Source: DATJBF01 sp035515475
GTDB lineage: Bacteria > Verrucomicrobiota > Verrucomicrobiia > Palsa-1439
DNA: 64,000 nt
Reading direction: 5' to 3'
Assembly: GCA_035515475.1 (NCBI GenBank)
Contig: DATJBF010000047.1
Coordinates: 62,001-126,000, forward strand
This document shows, piece after piece, positions 43,726-56,069 of this stretch. The notes beneath the pieces were generated by a model, which was not told the DNA's origin, searched no databases, and saw only the letters and a list, made by a program, of their open reading frames with translations. A program made the translations under genes and the position numbers. Every line of letters starts with the position of its first letter. Positions within the stretch are counted from its first letter, which is position 1.

Positions 43726-44123
43726 TCATTTTTTCGGAATGAGACCGAGTTCGTTCAACAACCCGACCAGCTTGGTCTTTTCGACAGGCTTGACCACGTA
43801 TCCATCGCACTGCTGTCCGAACGAACCCAAGATATTCTTGGAGTCGGACAGGCACGTCGTCATGACGATCTTCGTTCCGCGTCCCAACAACACCCCCTTG
43901 TTTTGCTCGAACTCACGAATCTCCCGCAGCGCGCTGCGGCCATCCTTTCTCGGCATCATGATATCCAAGCAAACCAGGTCGTAAGGGTCGTTCCCATTCA
44001 GCGCCGTCGTGACCGCATCGACCGCCTCTTGTCCGTCAATGACCGACTTCACGTTTCCGTAGGGCGCGAGCATCGACTCCAACACCAGCCGGTTGGTGAT
44101 ATCATCTTCGGCAATGAGTATTT

Positions 44124-44127
<4 letters not shown>
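43726..44127 (-). CDS. CheY-type response regulator coupled to hybrid kinase
   Basis: 133 aa from ATG 44127 (AGGAA upstream). Receiver fold: ILIAEDDITNRLVLESML, phospho-acceptor Asp in LVCLDIMMPRKDG, Thr in IVMTTCLSD, Lys in YVVKPVEKTKL. Its start codon overlaps the stop of the hybrid kinase gene (ATGA), so it is made with that kinase and probably takes phosphate from its Hpt domain instead of from CheA. Confidence 0.9.
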
Positions 44128-47159
<3,032 letters not shown>

Positions 47160-47187
47160 CGCCCGCACCCCGCATGGCCGTGAGTCG

Positions 47188-48009
47188 TCATTGTTTGATG
47201 TACACCGACGGTTCCACGCTCTTGAATTCGCTCAGCATCCCCGACAGGCTTTCCGCGTGCCCGACCATGAGGTAGCCGCCAGGACGCAGCAACCGGTAGG
47301 CTTCCGCCAGCAAGCGACGCCGCACATCATTGTCGAAGTAGATCATGACGTTGCGGCAGAAGATCACGTCGAACGGCCCGCTCATGGGAAAGGGTGGGTG
47401 CGCCAAGTTCAACCGGGCAAACGTGATCATCCGTTTCAGCTCGTCGTGCACGCAATACACCTTTTCCATGCTGCTGTGACGCTGGGCGGTAAAGTGCTTG
47501 GCAATCACGCCCTTCGGAAGGTTCTCAATGTGCTTTTGCTCGTAGATTCCCTCTCGCGCCACGGCCAATACATTGGTCGATAAATCCGTAGCGAGAATCT
47601 TGACGTCGCGCAGATCCTCGAGCGATTCCCGCAACGTGATGGCGATGGAGTACGGCTCCTCACCGGTGGAAGAGGCGGCGCACCAAATCCGAAACCGGTT
47701 TTGCCCCTGCGCCTCCCAACACTGCACCATGGGGCCCAACAGTTCAAAGTGACGCGATTCGCGGAAGAAGTGTGTGACGTTGGTCGAGATCGCGTTCAGC
47801 AGTTCCACCAGTTCGCCGCCGGTCTCATCGCGCTCGACGTACTGGTAGTACTCGTCGAAATCGCAGATCTCCAGGCTCCGCATCCGTTTGCTGACCCGCG
47901 CGCTAACCAGGGCTTCCTTCTGCGGACCCAGCTTGATTCCAGCCTTGTCGTAAATCAACTCACAGAATTTCTGGAAGGTCCGCTGGTCAATCGTCTCGGA
48001 TGTGCTCAT
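47188..48009 (-). CDS. cheR: CheR protein-glutamate methyltransferase
   Basis: 273 aa of normal length. The N-terminal helical domain (TFQKFCELIYDKAGIKLG) is followed by the SAM-binding domain (from about residue 85): IWCAASSTGEEPYSI, LATDLSTNVLAVAREGIY, FDVIFCRNVMIYFD and RPGGYLMVGHAES. The N-terminal TNVTHFFRESRHFE motif is also typical. It methylates glutamates of chemoreceptors, opposing CheB. No TPR tail is present. Separated from the MCP gene upstream by 199 bases with a hairpin. Confidence 0.96.
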   Translation of the reverse strand: MSTSETIDQRTFQKFCELIYDKAGIKLGPQKEALVSARVSKRMRSLEICDFDEYYQYVERDETGGELVELLNAISTNVTHFFRESRHFELLGPMVQCWEAQGQNRFRIWCAASSTGEEPYSIAITLRESLEDLRDVKILATDLSTNVLAVAREGIYEQKHIENLPKGVIAKHFTAQRHSSMEKVYCVHDELKRMITFARLNLAHPPFPMSGPFDVIFCRNVMIYFDNDVRRRLLAEAYRLLRPGGYLMVGHAESLSGMLSEFKSVEPSVYIKQ

Positions 48010-48164
48010 GCGTTAGTCCCGTCCTCGTCCAATCGCCAATCACATACCTGTCGCGGCTTGCTCAAGGCAGTTGCGGCTCCGCCGACGAGGCGTTGTCGTG
48101 CCGTCTCTGCAGCCTCGGTCCCACCGATGCCCCCGAATTGATCGAGAATAATCTCCGTCAAAGA

Positions 48165-48190
48165 GTCACCCCGCAGAATCACGGGGTGAC
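48165..48190 (-). terminator. Hairpin between mcp and cheR
   Basis: GTCACCCCG (48165-48173) and CGGGGTGAC (48182-48190) make a perfect 9-bp stem with an 8-base loop, 18 bases beyond the stop of the MCP gene on the transcribed strand. Only a short TCTTT follows, so it may act as a weak terminator or attenuator that lets cheA-cheW-mcp be expressed above the rest. Confidence 0.5.
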
Positions 48191-48208
48191 CCTGTTGACG
48201 GATGATTG

Positions 48209-50203
48209 TTAGAACCTCTTCAACTCCTCCGCATCCAGCGGGATCACCTGTTCGGGTTTCGGGATCTTCGAATGCGTCTTTGTCCCCTCTCCGCCGTTCT
48301 TCCCCTCATGCTTCGGGGCGACGGGCGCCTTCGGCTTCAGGTGGTGGGCAGGCTCGGCCCTTTCGATCACCCTCGTGGAAGCGGCCACAGGAGCCTTGCG
48401 CACGCTCCCGTTTGCGCCAGGGGTACCCGACCCGCCGATGATGCTTACCAGATCCGCGACCATCGCGTTGAGTTCCTGCGCTTGTGAGGACAATTCCTCG
48501 GCCGCGCTCGATGATTCCTCGGCGTTTGCCGCATTCTGCTGTACGACCTTGTCCATTTCCGCGACGGCAGTGTTCACCTGGTCGATCCCTTGGGATTGCT
48601 CTTTCGAGGCGGCGGCAATCTCGGCAATGAGCGCCGCCACCTTGCCGGCACTGTCCTTGATCCCGCCCAGATTCTTCGCCACTTCGGCCGTGACGTTCAC
48701 GCCGGACTCGGCGTTCTTTTGGGCGCCTTCAATCAGGTCGGCGGTGTTCTTCGCCGCCTCGGCGCTGCGCCGGGCGAGGTTGCGCACTTCCTCCGCGACC
48801 ACGGCGAAACCCTTGCCCGCCTCACCGGCCCGCGCGGCTTCCACCGCGGCGTTCAGGGCCAGCAGGTTCGTCTGGAAGGCGATCTCATCGATCGTCTTGA
48901 TGATCTTGGCGGTTTCACTGGCCGAGTGTTTGATCCGGTCGATGGCATCCGACATCCGTTTCATCGACTCCACGCCGGCTTCGGCGTGCTCGCTCGCTTC
49001 TTTGGCCACGACGTTGGCCTGATTGGCATTGTCGGAGTTCTGCCGGGTCATCGACGCCATCTCCTCGAGACTGGAAGACGTCTCTTCGAGGCTCGACGCC
49101 TGTTCGCTCGCCCCTTGGGCCAACGATTGACTCGCGCTGGCCACCTGCGTTGAAGCAGACGACACCTGCTCGGCTCCGGACGTCATGCTCTTGATGACCC
49201 GATGAATGGGACGCGTAATGCTCAGTGTGGTGACGACCGCCACCACGATTCCCAGCACTGTTCCCAAAAGAATCAGCGTGGTCGAGATAACGTTCGCCCG
49301 CGCCGCCGTAGTATTCATCCCATTGGTTACATCGGTATTGAGGGCGGCGATTTCCTGCCTCAACTCCGCTCCGAGTTTCTGCAATTCGGCATTCACTTCT
49401 CGCTGTTTGACAGTCGACGCATGCATCAATTCGCCGCCGGATTCATATCCCTTCAATTGCTCACTGACCTGAGCGGCAACTTTCAGCAACTCGGCTTCCC
49501 CTTTGATCAATTCTGTCCACTTGCCAATCCCGGACTTGACCACCGCCAGTTGCTTGGAATACGACTCCCAATCGGTCTCCTTATCAGTCGCCAGGAAGTA
49601 CACGGCCTTCACACGCAGCAGAAGGAACGGCGTGAAAACGTCGCTTTGGAAGCCATCCCGATACTCGGCCCACTGGACGTAATCACTGGCAGATTTTTCG
49701 TTGATGGCCTTTTCCAGATGGGCAGCGAAGGTTTTCGTCAAACCATCCACTATTTCCGTCACGGCCCCGCCGGTCTTGCGCCATCCATCGAACCCTTCGT
49801 CCTTCGCCATCTGGCTTGATTTCAGGGCTTCGAAGGCTTCCTTGTACGGCTTGCAGGTCTCGATGGAGTTCGCCAGCTTGGCCTGAACTGCGGCGGTGGC
49901 TCCTTTCGTTGCCTTGAGTCCCTCCATCTCTTTCACCAGCTCCTCGTACTTGGCAAACCAAGCCTCAGCGGCGGTCTGGTCGCTGCCGGGAAGCTTCTCG
50001 AGCTTGTAGATCGCGAAATCTCTTCGCGCGGCTCCGCAAGCATCGACTCCGGCCCGACATTCACCTGATTTGATAAGCAAAGCCCCTCCGGTCTTCAGGC
50101 TGCTGCACGCCGTCCAGCCGACGAGGCCGACCACGATCACGACGAGAATCAGGGCGCCAAACCCCACTCCCATCTTCATTGCCAGACTCATGTTCCGTTT
50201 CAT
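48209..50203 (-). CDS. Methyl-accepting chemotaxis protein
   Basis: 664 aa. A membrane helix (about 10-30, GVGFGALILVVIVVGLVGWT), a periplasmic domain of about 270 mostly helical residues, a second helix (about 305-325, TLILLGTVLGIVVAVVTTL), then a HAMP-like stretch and the signalling coiled coil. The hairpin tip EIAFQTNLLALNAAVEAARA GEAG region binds CheW and CheA. The C-terminus (IPKPEQVIPLDAEELKRF) is a conserved-looking tail after a flexible Lys/Pro-rich linker, possibly a docking tail for CheR, CheB or CheD. AGGAG lies seven bases before the ATG. It is the only chemoreceptor in the window. Confidence 0.95.
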   Translation of the reverse strand: MKRNMSLAMKMGVGFGALILVVIVVGLVGWTACSSLKTGGALLIKSGECRAGVDACGAARRDFAIYKLEKLPGSDQTAAEAWFAKYEELVKEMEGLKATKGATAAVQAKLANSIETCKPYKEAFEALKSSQMAKDEGFDGWRKTGGAVTEIVDGLTKTFAAHLEKAINEKSASDYVQWAEYRDGFQSDVFTPFLLLRVKAVYFLATDKETDWESYSKQLAVVKSGIGKWTELIKGEAELLKVAAQVSEQLKGYESGGELMHASTVKQREVNAELQKLGAELRQEIAALNTDVTNGMNTTAARANVISTTLILLGTVLGIVVAVVTTLSITRPIHRVIKSMTSGAEQVSSASTQVASASQSLAQGASEQASSLEETSSSLEEMASMTRQNSDNANQANVVAKEASEHAEAGVESMKRMSDAIDRIKHSASETAKIIKTIDEIAFQTNLLALNAAVEAARAGEAGKGFAVVAEEVRNLARRSAEAAKNTADLIEGAQKNAESGVNVTAEVAKNLGGIKDSAGKVAALIAEIAAASKEQSQGIDQVNTAVAEMDKVVQQNAANAEESSSAAEELSSQAQELNAMVADLVSIIGGSGTPGANGSVRKAPVAASTRVIERAEPAHHLKPKAPVAPKHEGKNGGEGTKTHSKIPKPEQVIPLDAEELKRF

Positions 50204-50250
50204 TGCGATCTCCTTGTTGATTCTCTTTCTTTGAGGTTGTTATTGATTCG

Positions 50251-50772
50251 TCAGATTTTTTTGACCTTCTCGACTGCCGCCAATTCCTGAGAGGACAACA
50301 CCTTGTCCACATCCAAGAGCATCACGACCCGTTTGCCCACCTTGCCCATGCCCAGGATGAAATCGGTGTTCACCATCTCTCCGAACTCCGGCGACGGCTC
50401 GATTTGTTCGCCGTTGATATCGAGTACTTCGGAGACTTCATCGACGATCGTGCCCATTGTCACCGTCAGGTTTTCCCGTCGCACTTGGACCACAATGACG
50501 CAGGTCTTGTCCGTGGTTGCCATCGCCTCCATCCCGAACCGCAGCCGCAGGTCCACCACGGGAATCACTTTGCCACGAAGGTTGATGACGCCCCTGACGA
50601 ACTCGGGTGTCCGTGGGACCTTGGTGATCTCCATCACCTTGATGATTTCCTGCACCTTCAGGATCTCGAGACCGAAATCCTCGGCTCCGAGTTTGAAAGT
50701 CAGGTATTTTCCGGCCCGATGAGCCAAATCGCTGGCCACGTCCCGGCCGGCCTCGACGGTCTGTGTTGTCAT
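50251..50772 (-). CDS. cheW: CheW coupling protein
   Basis: 173 aa from ATG 50772 (AGGAG eight bases upstream). A CheW fold covers residues 22-165: KYLTFKLGAEDFGLEILKVQ, VRGVINLRGKVIPVVDLR, IVVQVRRENLTVTMG, VDEVSEVLDI. It joins CheA to the chemoreceptor. It follows cheA by 87 bases and precedes the MCP gene by 47. Confidence 0.95.
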   Translation of the reverse strand: MTTQTVEAGRDVASDLAHRAGKYLTFKLGAEDFGLEILKVQEIIKVMEITKVPRTPEFVRGVINLRGKVIPVVDLRLRFGMEAMATTDKTCVIVVQVRRENLTVTMGTIVDEVSEVLDINGEQIEPSPEFGEMVNTDFILGMGKVGKRVVMLLDVDKVLSSQELAAVEKVKKI

Positions 50773-50859
50773 AGCCTCTTGCTCCTTACTGGTTGTTGAT
50801 CTGCATTCGTTATTCGAGGTGTCATCACGAACATCGGCCCGTTCGATTCCTGTCCCCAT

Positions 50860-53490
50860 TCACCTCTTGGTTTCACCAACGGCCAGTTTCACGATTCCGC
50901 CGACATCCAGAATCAACCCTGGCCGGCCATCCGCCAGGATGCTCGCCCCGGAAACGCCCGTGACGGTTCCCACCGCCTCTCCCAAACTCTTGATGACGGT
51001 CTGTTGCTGTCCCAACAGTTCATCCACCAAAATGGCGGTTTGCTTGTCGTTGTCTTCCACGACGACCACGGTTGCCCGCGTCGCCTCTTGCACCGCATCG
51101 CCAATCGCAAACAACCGCGAGAGGCGAAACAGCGGCAGCAGCGAATCCCGAAAGCGGATCATCTCGCCCCTGCCGATCACCGTGGAAAGCATGTCCGAAG
51201 TTGGTTTGAATGACTCCACGATGGAGAGCGTAGGAATGATGTAGGTATCGCGGCCCACCTGCACCATGATCCCATCAATAATCGCCGTGGTCAGCGGCAG
51301 CACCAACGTGAACGTGGAGCCCCGCCCACGCGCCGTGTCAATCAACACATTGCCCCGTAGGCTGTCCAGGTTCCGGCGCACGACATCCATGCCGACACCC
51401 CGACCGGAGATCTCCGTAATTTGTTTGGCGGTGGAGAAACCGGGCTCGAAGATCAAGGTGTAAATCTCCTTGTCGGCAGGGTTCTGCCCGGCGCGGATGA
51501 GCCCGCGCTCGATGCCCTTGGCCAAGATCGCCTCCCGATCGAGCCCCTTGCCGTCGTCCGTCACCTCAATATGGATGTTGCCCCCGCGGTGGTAAGCCTT
51601 CAGAGTGATATGCCCCACCGGCGGCTTCCCCGCCGCGATCCGGTCCGCTTCCGGCTCGATCCCATGGTCCACGGAGTTGCGGATCATATGAACCAACGGA
51701 TCGTTCAGCTTGTCCACCATCGCGCGATCGAGTTCCGTTTCCTTCCCGATCAAGGTCAACTCCACTCGCTTGTCCGCCTTCTTCGCCAGATCGCGCACCA
51801 GCCGGGTCATCTTCCGGAACGTGGCCTCGATCGGCACCATCCGCATCGACATGCTCATGTCCTGCAGCATGCGGGTGATCTTGCCGAGGTGCGCCATGTT
51901 CTTCTCGACGCGCAAGGACCGTAGTCCCTTGATCTCCCGGTCCTGCGTCACCATGGACTCGGCAATCACCAGTTCCCCAATCGTGTCGATCAACAGATCC
52001 AGGCGATCCGCGTCAATCTTCACCGCCTGTTTGATGGCCGCGCCGACATCACTTGTCGGCTTATCTTCGGGTACCGTCTCGGAGCCGCCCTCGGAGCGTT
52101 GGTCAGGCTGCGTTTTGACCGCGGCCCCGGACGACGTCGATCCCGCGATTTTCTCCGCAGCGACAGACTCGCGACCGGCAATAACGTCTTGAAGGCAAGT
52201 GATGATCGCCCGCAGTTCGGGCCGCGGCGAAAAGACGGAGCCGGACAAAACAGCTTGGTTCACGTCCGCCACCATCGTTTTCAGCATGTCCAGGCCGCGA
52301 AAAGTCGCCTCGACGACGCTGCCGGCGAATGGCTTCTTCCCGTTTCGCACGATGTCGAGAAGCGTCTCGGCCTGGTGCGCCAGATCCGCGATCGGTTTCA
52401 GCCCAAGGAAGCCAACCACGCCTTTGATCGTATGAAAGGCGCGGAACACCGCGCCAATCGCGTCAGCATTGCCGGGGTCATTCTCCAGAATCAACAAGTT
52501 CTGATCGGCGCTCTCAAAGTACTCCTGCGCCTCCGCCACGAATTCCCTGGCCAGGTCCTTGTCGCTGATCTCGATGCCCGGCAACACGGCCGACGCAACC
52601 GCGGGAGGCGCCTCCGTCGCACCAGCCGGCGCATGCCCTTCCGCAGTCGGCGGCGGACAGGCGGCGGTTTCGGCGGCGGATAACTTGGCAATCACGGCTT
52701 CGCTGCCGCTCTGGGAAACGCCCCCGCTAAACGCGCGTACCGCTTGCTCGAGCCAGTCCCGGATCTCCATAAGCAATTCCGTCGACCGCGTCTGATGCGG
52801 ACTGCTGAGATAGTCCTCCAACTTGTGGCAGACGGATGCAATCTCCCCGGCCCCCACGACACCGGCCTCACCCTTCATCGTGTGCAACGTTCGCTTCAAT
52901 TCGGCGAGGGCTTTACCATCCGCGTTCTTCTCCAGCGCCAGGATGTTGTCTTCCAGAGACGCCAGGTTGGTCAGTTCTTGGTCGAGAAACATCTTGAGGA
53001 TCTGTCCGTCGCCCTCCGATACAGATTTCGCGGGAGATGCCACCGGGGGGTTGCGCTCGCGTTCGCCCGCGGGAACACCCGCTGACAGGTCCATCGCCAG
53101 TTCCGGGGGAAATTCCGTCTGGGCCAAATTGCCATCCGGCCCCACTTTTTGGAGCGCGAGCAAGGTTCGCCCTACCAGGGCGAATGCGTGAACCGGGTCG
53201 CCGCAGTCCCCCCGAGCAATGGAATCGACCAGACGCACTGCGGCCTCCAAGGCGGCCGCACACTGGGCCCGTCCGGGCAAGTCGTTGAAGGCGCTCACCA
53301 AGAAGGCTGCTCGCAACTTCTGGAGGCTCTGGGAGAGTTGCGTCAGTCCGGAACGATTGTCGAACTCGAGCAAGACATACTGTTCGGCTACGCCTTCAAT
53401 CTCGCGCTGAAGATCCGACAGTGTGAATGAGGCTCCGCCTCCGCCGTCTCGTTCCTGTTGCTCGCATTTGGGTTCGGGATTATTCACCAA
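50860..53490 (-). CDS. cheA: CheA chemotaxis histidine kinase with two Hpt domains
   Basis: 876 aa. After an uncommon N-terminal helical domain (about 20-120) come two Hpt domains: phospho-His 203 in LKRTLHTMKGEAG and His 353 in AFHTIKGVVGF. Next is a linker, the dimerisation domain (IDADRLDLLIDTIGELVIAE), the HATPase domain (HMIRNSVDHGIE, GRGVGMDVVRRNL) and a CheW-like domain (to the C-terminus, ILDVGGIVKLA). Most CheA have one Hpt. No obvious CheY/CheB-binding P2 domain is seen. The frame starts at TTG 53490; GTG 53487 is equally possible, with AGGG upstream. The 20-base dyad lies about 93 bases before the start, so this should head the chemotaxis transcript. Confidence 0.95.
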   Translation of the reverse strand: MVNNPEPKCEQQERDGGGGASFTLSDLQREIEGVAEQYVLLEFDNRSGLTQLSQSLQKLRAAFLVSAFNDLPGRAQCAAALEAAVRLVDSIARGDCGDPVHAFALVGRTLLALQKVGPDGNLAQTEFPPELAMDLSAGVPAGERERNPPVASPAKSVSEGDGQILKMFLDQELTNLASLEDNILALEKNADGKALAELKRTLHTMKGEAGVVGAGEIASVCHKLEDYLSSPHQTRSTELLMEIRDWLEQAVRAFSGGVSQSGSEAVIAKLSAAETAACPPPTAEGHAPAGATEAPPAVASAVLPGIEISDKDLAREFVAEAQEYFESADQNLLILENDPGNADAIGAVFRAFHTIKGVVGFLGLKPIADLAHQAETLLDIVRNGKKPFAGSVVEATFRGLDMLKTMVADVNQAVLSGSVFSPRPELRAIITCLQDVIAGRESVAAEKIAGSTSSGAAVKTQPDQRSEGGSETVPEDKPTSDVGAAIKQAVKIDADRLDLLIDTIGELVIAESMVTQDREIKGLRSLRVEKNMAHLGKITRMLQDMSMSMRMVPIEATFRKMTRLVRDLAKKADKRVELTLIGKETELDRAMVDKLNDPLVHMIRNSVDHGIEPEADRIAAGKPPVGHITLKAYHRGGNIHIEVTDDGKGLDREAILAKGIERGLIRAGQNPADKEIYTLIFEPGFSTAKQITEISGRGVGMDVVRRNLDSLRGNVLIDTARGRGSTFTLVLPLTTAIIDGIMVQVGRDTYIIPTLSIVESFKPTSDMLSTVIGRGEMIRFRDSLLPLFRLSRLFAIGDAVQEATRATVVVVEDNDKQTAILVDELLGQQQTVIKSLGEAVGTVTGVSGASILADGRPGLILDVGGIVKLAVGETKR

Positions 53491-53582
53491 CGCAAAACCC
53501 TTATGGGAGGCACGGCGTGTGCCCCGTCGTTCATGCCCGTTGATTCCATCGTAATGAGACCATCGGCAAATAGAGGGCTTTT

Positions 53583-53604
53583 TTGATGGGGACTTCCCCT
53601 ACCC
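53583..53604 (-). promoter_or_regulatory. Dyad operator candidate, upstream of cheA
   Basis: On the minus strand this contains GTAGGGGAAGTCCCCATCAA and ends 93 bases before the cheA start. The half-sites TAGGGGA and ATGGGGA face each other with two bases between them, a 7-2-7 arrangement like that of NarL sites. It is one of three copies; all read toward the downstream gene. Confidence 0.6.
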
Positions 53605-53772
53605 AACCCGGACCCTTGCGGGCCGAAACAGCTTGCCGGTCCGGTTCCCGCCGCCAAAGCGAACAAACGGGGAGGTGAGAGTTGTCACATTTGGCGTCGG
53701 GTCGCGGACCGGACATCTATCGTTGCCCGGCTCACTCTCTTGAGCCGGACGACGTTCGCAATACGCTGACGC

Positions 53773-55278
53773 TCAGAACTTGTAGATCAAAGACATTTGC
53801 TCGCGCCAGGCGTCGCCATCTTTTTGCTCTTTGTACTCGGTGCGCAAGTGCGAGATCTCAAGCCCGAGGGTAAAGTTCGCGGTGAACGCATACTGCGCGT
53901 TGCCGAAGATCACGCTATTGAAGGTGCGCGCCGAGGCGGCGGATACGTCACCCTCGGGCACTTTGTCGAACCCGCCGCCCACGTTGAACAGCCATTTCGG
54001 CGTCGGCTTCAATGTCAGTGCTCCCCAGAGACCGTCGCTGCGGATCCCCTTCCCGCGGGTGGTGTCGAAGCCCTGTGCGATCCCGCCGAGATACATATCC
54101 AGGTCTCGGCCGGTGAACGCTTCGCCAGCAAAAGATAACCACGGCGTGACCGGAACGGTCACATCGAGGTTCGCCGACCAGGAATCGGCGTGTTGAGGAT
54201 TGGCGAAGGTATTCGTGTGATTGATCTGCTCTTGCGCCCAGTGGCCGGAAACGCCAATTGTCGTCGGCTTACCATGGAAGCCGGGGAATGTCAGGCTGGT
54301 CCGCCCTTGCAGGCCCGGGATGGATGAATCCTGACCGGTATCGCTGTAAGCGAAACTGTTGACTCGCCCGATATCGCGGGTGGCGGCGGCTTCCAGTTTA
54401 AGTCCCACGTCCTCGGTCAAATCGAAGCCCTTGGTCAGGCGCAGTTGCGGCCGCCGATAACCGATGTTCCCTTGCCACCATCCAACCGTGTAATTGAGCG
54501 TCGGCATCCACAGGGGCGAAATCACGTCGCACGTCTGGCCGGCCAGGATGCTGAATTTGTCCTCTGGCCAATCCAGATTCATGTACGCGTGCCGCAACAT
54601 GGGAAGGTTCTTGTTTTCGTCACCGCCATTGTAGAAATCGATCTCGACCAGCGCGCTGCTGTGCATCTTGCCGACTGTGGGACCGGTGGCCTTCAACCCA
54701 AGGCGCGTCTGCCTTGCGGTCATGCTGAATTCGTCGTGATTCTTGATCAGTTCCTCGGACTCGACCCAGCGCGCGTAGTTGCCCGCGGACGTGCGATCGG
54801 AGTCGTGGGCCAAATCCAGCTTGATGTAGCCGTACAATTCGAAGTCGATGCTCGACATGACCGGTTTCTTCTTCGAGTCAACCAGCTTCTTCAACTGCGC
54901 CACTTCGGCGTCGGTAAACCCCCACGCAGCCGGCGCCTTCGCCTCGGCGGCCTTCGATCCGGCGGGAACCGCCACCGGCGGCTCCGTTGGGACGGCGGCT
55001 TTTGGTCCGGGTGTGACTGCAGCCTTCGGCTCGGGCAAAACCGCAGCCTTCGGTTCGGCTGATTTGCCGAGGGCCTTCTTGATATCAGACAATTCGTTTT
55101 CGAGTGTTTCCACCCGGTTGCGCAACTTGGCGTTGTCCTCCGCCAGCGCTTGTAAGTCCTTGTTGTCTTGAGACGTCGCGCCCCACACCATGCTTTTATT
55201 GTCTTGAGCATACGCGCCGCAAGCCATGGAAAGGGACAACACGACGGCGCAGACCGCCTCATTAGTCCTGAATGCCAT
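53773..55278 (-). CDS. Outer-membrane porin (DcaP-like)
   Basis: 501 aa with signal peptide (CAVVLSLSMACGAYAQ), a coiled-coil (LQALAEDNAKLRNRVETLEN), a Pro/Ala/Lys-rich repeated linker (EPKAAVTPGPKAAVPTEP) and then a beta-barrel from about residue 155 (FELYGYIKLDLAHDSDRT, RQTRLGLKATGPTVG) that ends in a terminal Phe (MSLIYKF), the usual barrel-assembly signal. This coiled-coil plus barrel layout is known in DcaP and related porins, which form trimers. GGAGG lies upstream of the ATG. A copy of the dyad sits 76 bases before the start. Substrate unknown. Confidence 0.88.
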   Translation of the reverse strand: MAFRTNEAVCAVVLSLSMACGAYAQDNKSMVWGATSQDNKDLQALAEDNAKLRNRVETLENELSDIKKALGKSAEPKAAVLPEPKAAVTPGPKAAVPTEPPVAVPAGSKAAEAKAPAAWGFTDAEVAQLKKLVDSKKKPVMSSIDFELYGYIKLDLAHDSDRTSAGNYARWVESEELIKNHDEFSMTARQTRLGLKATGPTVGKMHSSALVEIDFYNGGDENKNLPMLRHAYMNLDWPEDKFSILAGQTCDVISPLWMPTLNYTVGWWQGNIGYRRPQLRLTKGFDLTEDVGLKLEAAATRDIGRVNSFAYSDTGQDSSIPGLQGRTSLTFPGFHGKPTTIGVSGHWAQEQINHTNTFANPQHADSWSANLDVTVPVTPWLSFAGEAFTGRDLDMYLGGIAQGFDTTRGKGIRSDGLWGALTLKPTPKWLFNVGGGFDKVPEGDVSAASARTFNSVIFGNAQYAFTANFTLGLEISHLRTEYKEQKDGDAWREQMSLIYKF

Positions 55279-55353
55279 TTCTCATCCTCCGCGTCTGTGT
55301 GTCTTAAGTCGGGTTTCAGTCACAAAAGGAGAATCGGCGACTGGCAACTCTCC

Positions 55354-55375
55354 TTGATGGGGACTTCCCCTACCC
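55354..55375 (-). promoter_or_regulatory. Dyad operator candidate, upstream of porin
   Basis: Second copy, identical over 22 bases to the cheA copy (GTAGGGGAAGTCCCCATCAA core), 76 bases upstream of the porin start and in the same orientation relative to the gene. It lies in the short gap before the response regulator gene 55416-56069. Confidence 0.6.
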
Positions 55376-55415
55376 GAACGGAGGGTACTGGATTGGAGGA
55401 ACTTCGGCGGGAAAC

Positions 55416-56069
55416 TCAGTCGTCCAAGGAAGCAATACGATGTTTGATGGCTATCCGAATCAATCCAGCGGTATCGTGAATACCGAGCCTCTTCATCAAC
55501 TGGGCCCGGTGCTTCTCAACCGTTTTTTCACTCAAGCCCAGTTTCAACGCGATCGCTTTGCTCGTGCAACCTTCGGCGACCAGTTGCAGCACCTCCCGCC
55601 CCCGGGGAGTCAACCGCTCGAGAACCGAGGGGAGTTGCTTGACCGTCTCCGGGTTGAGGCAGGCAGCGCGGAGCGACGCCGGTAGCTTGGAACAAAGGAA
55701 GAACCCGCCCCGATGCACGACCCGAACAGCTTGGAGAAGTTCCTCGACCACCGATTGCTTGAGAAGATAACCCCGCGCCCCGCATCGCAGAGTTTGCTGC
55801 ACCATGGTTCCATCGGAATAGACCGAAAGGATCACAACCCGAGTTCTTAGTTTCAGGGCGGCCATGCGACGAGCTACCTCCACGCCGTTGAGCTGCGGCA
55901 TGGCGATGTCCAAGAGGAGAACATCGGGTTGGAGCTTCTGTACCTGTTCCAAAGCCGCATAGCCGTCCGCAGCTTCGCCGACCACCCGAATGTCCGCCGC
56001 CTTCTCCAACAGAGCCCGGAGGCCCTGACGCACGAGATGATGATCCTCAGCGATGACCACCCGGATCAT
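55416..56069 (-). CDS. NarL/FixJ-family response regulator
   Basis: 217 aa of normal family length. The receiver has IAEDHHLVRQGLRALL, phospho-acceptor Asp in VLLLDIAMPQLNG and Lys in GYLLKQSVVEELL. The LuxR-type HTH is LTPRGREVLQLVAEGCTSKA and LKLGLSEKTVEKHRAQLMKR. The start overlaps the stop of the kinase gene (ATGA). It lies directly upstream of the porin gene and its dyad motif, which makes it the first candidate for binding that motif. Confidence 0.94.
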   Translation of the reverse strand: MIRVVIAEDHHLVRQGLRALLEKAADIRVVGEAADGYAALEQVQKLQPDVLLLDIAMPQLNGVEVARRMAALKLRTRVVILSVYSDGTMVQQTLRCGARGYLLKQSVVEELLQAVRVVHRGGFFLCSKLPASLRAACLNPETVKQLPSVLERLTPRGREVLQLVAEGCTSKAIALKLGLSEKTVEKHRAQLMKRLGIHDTAGLIRIAIKHRIASLDD

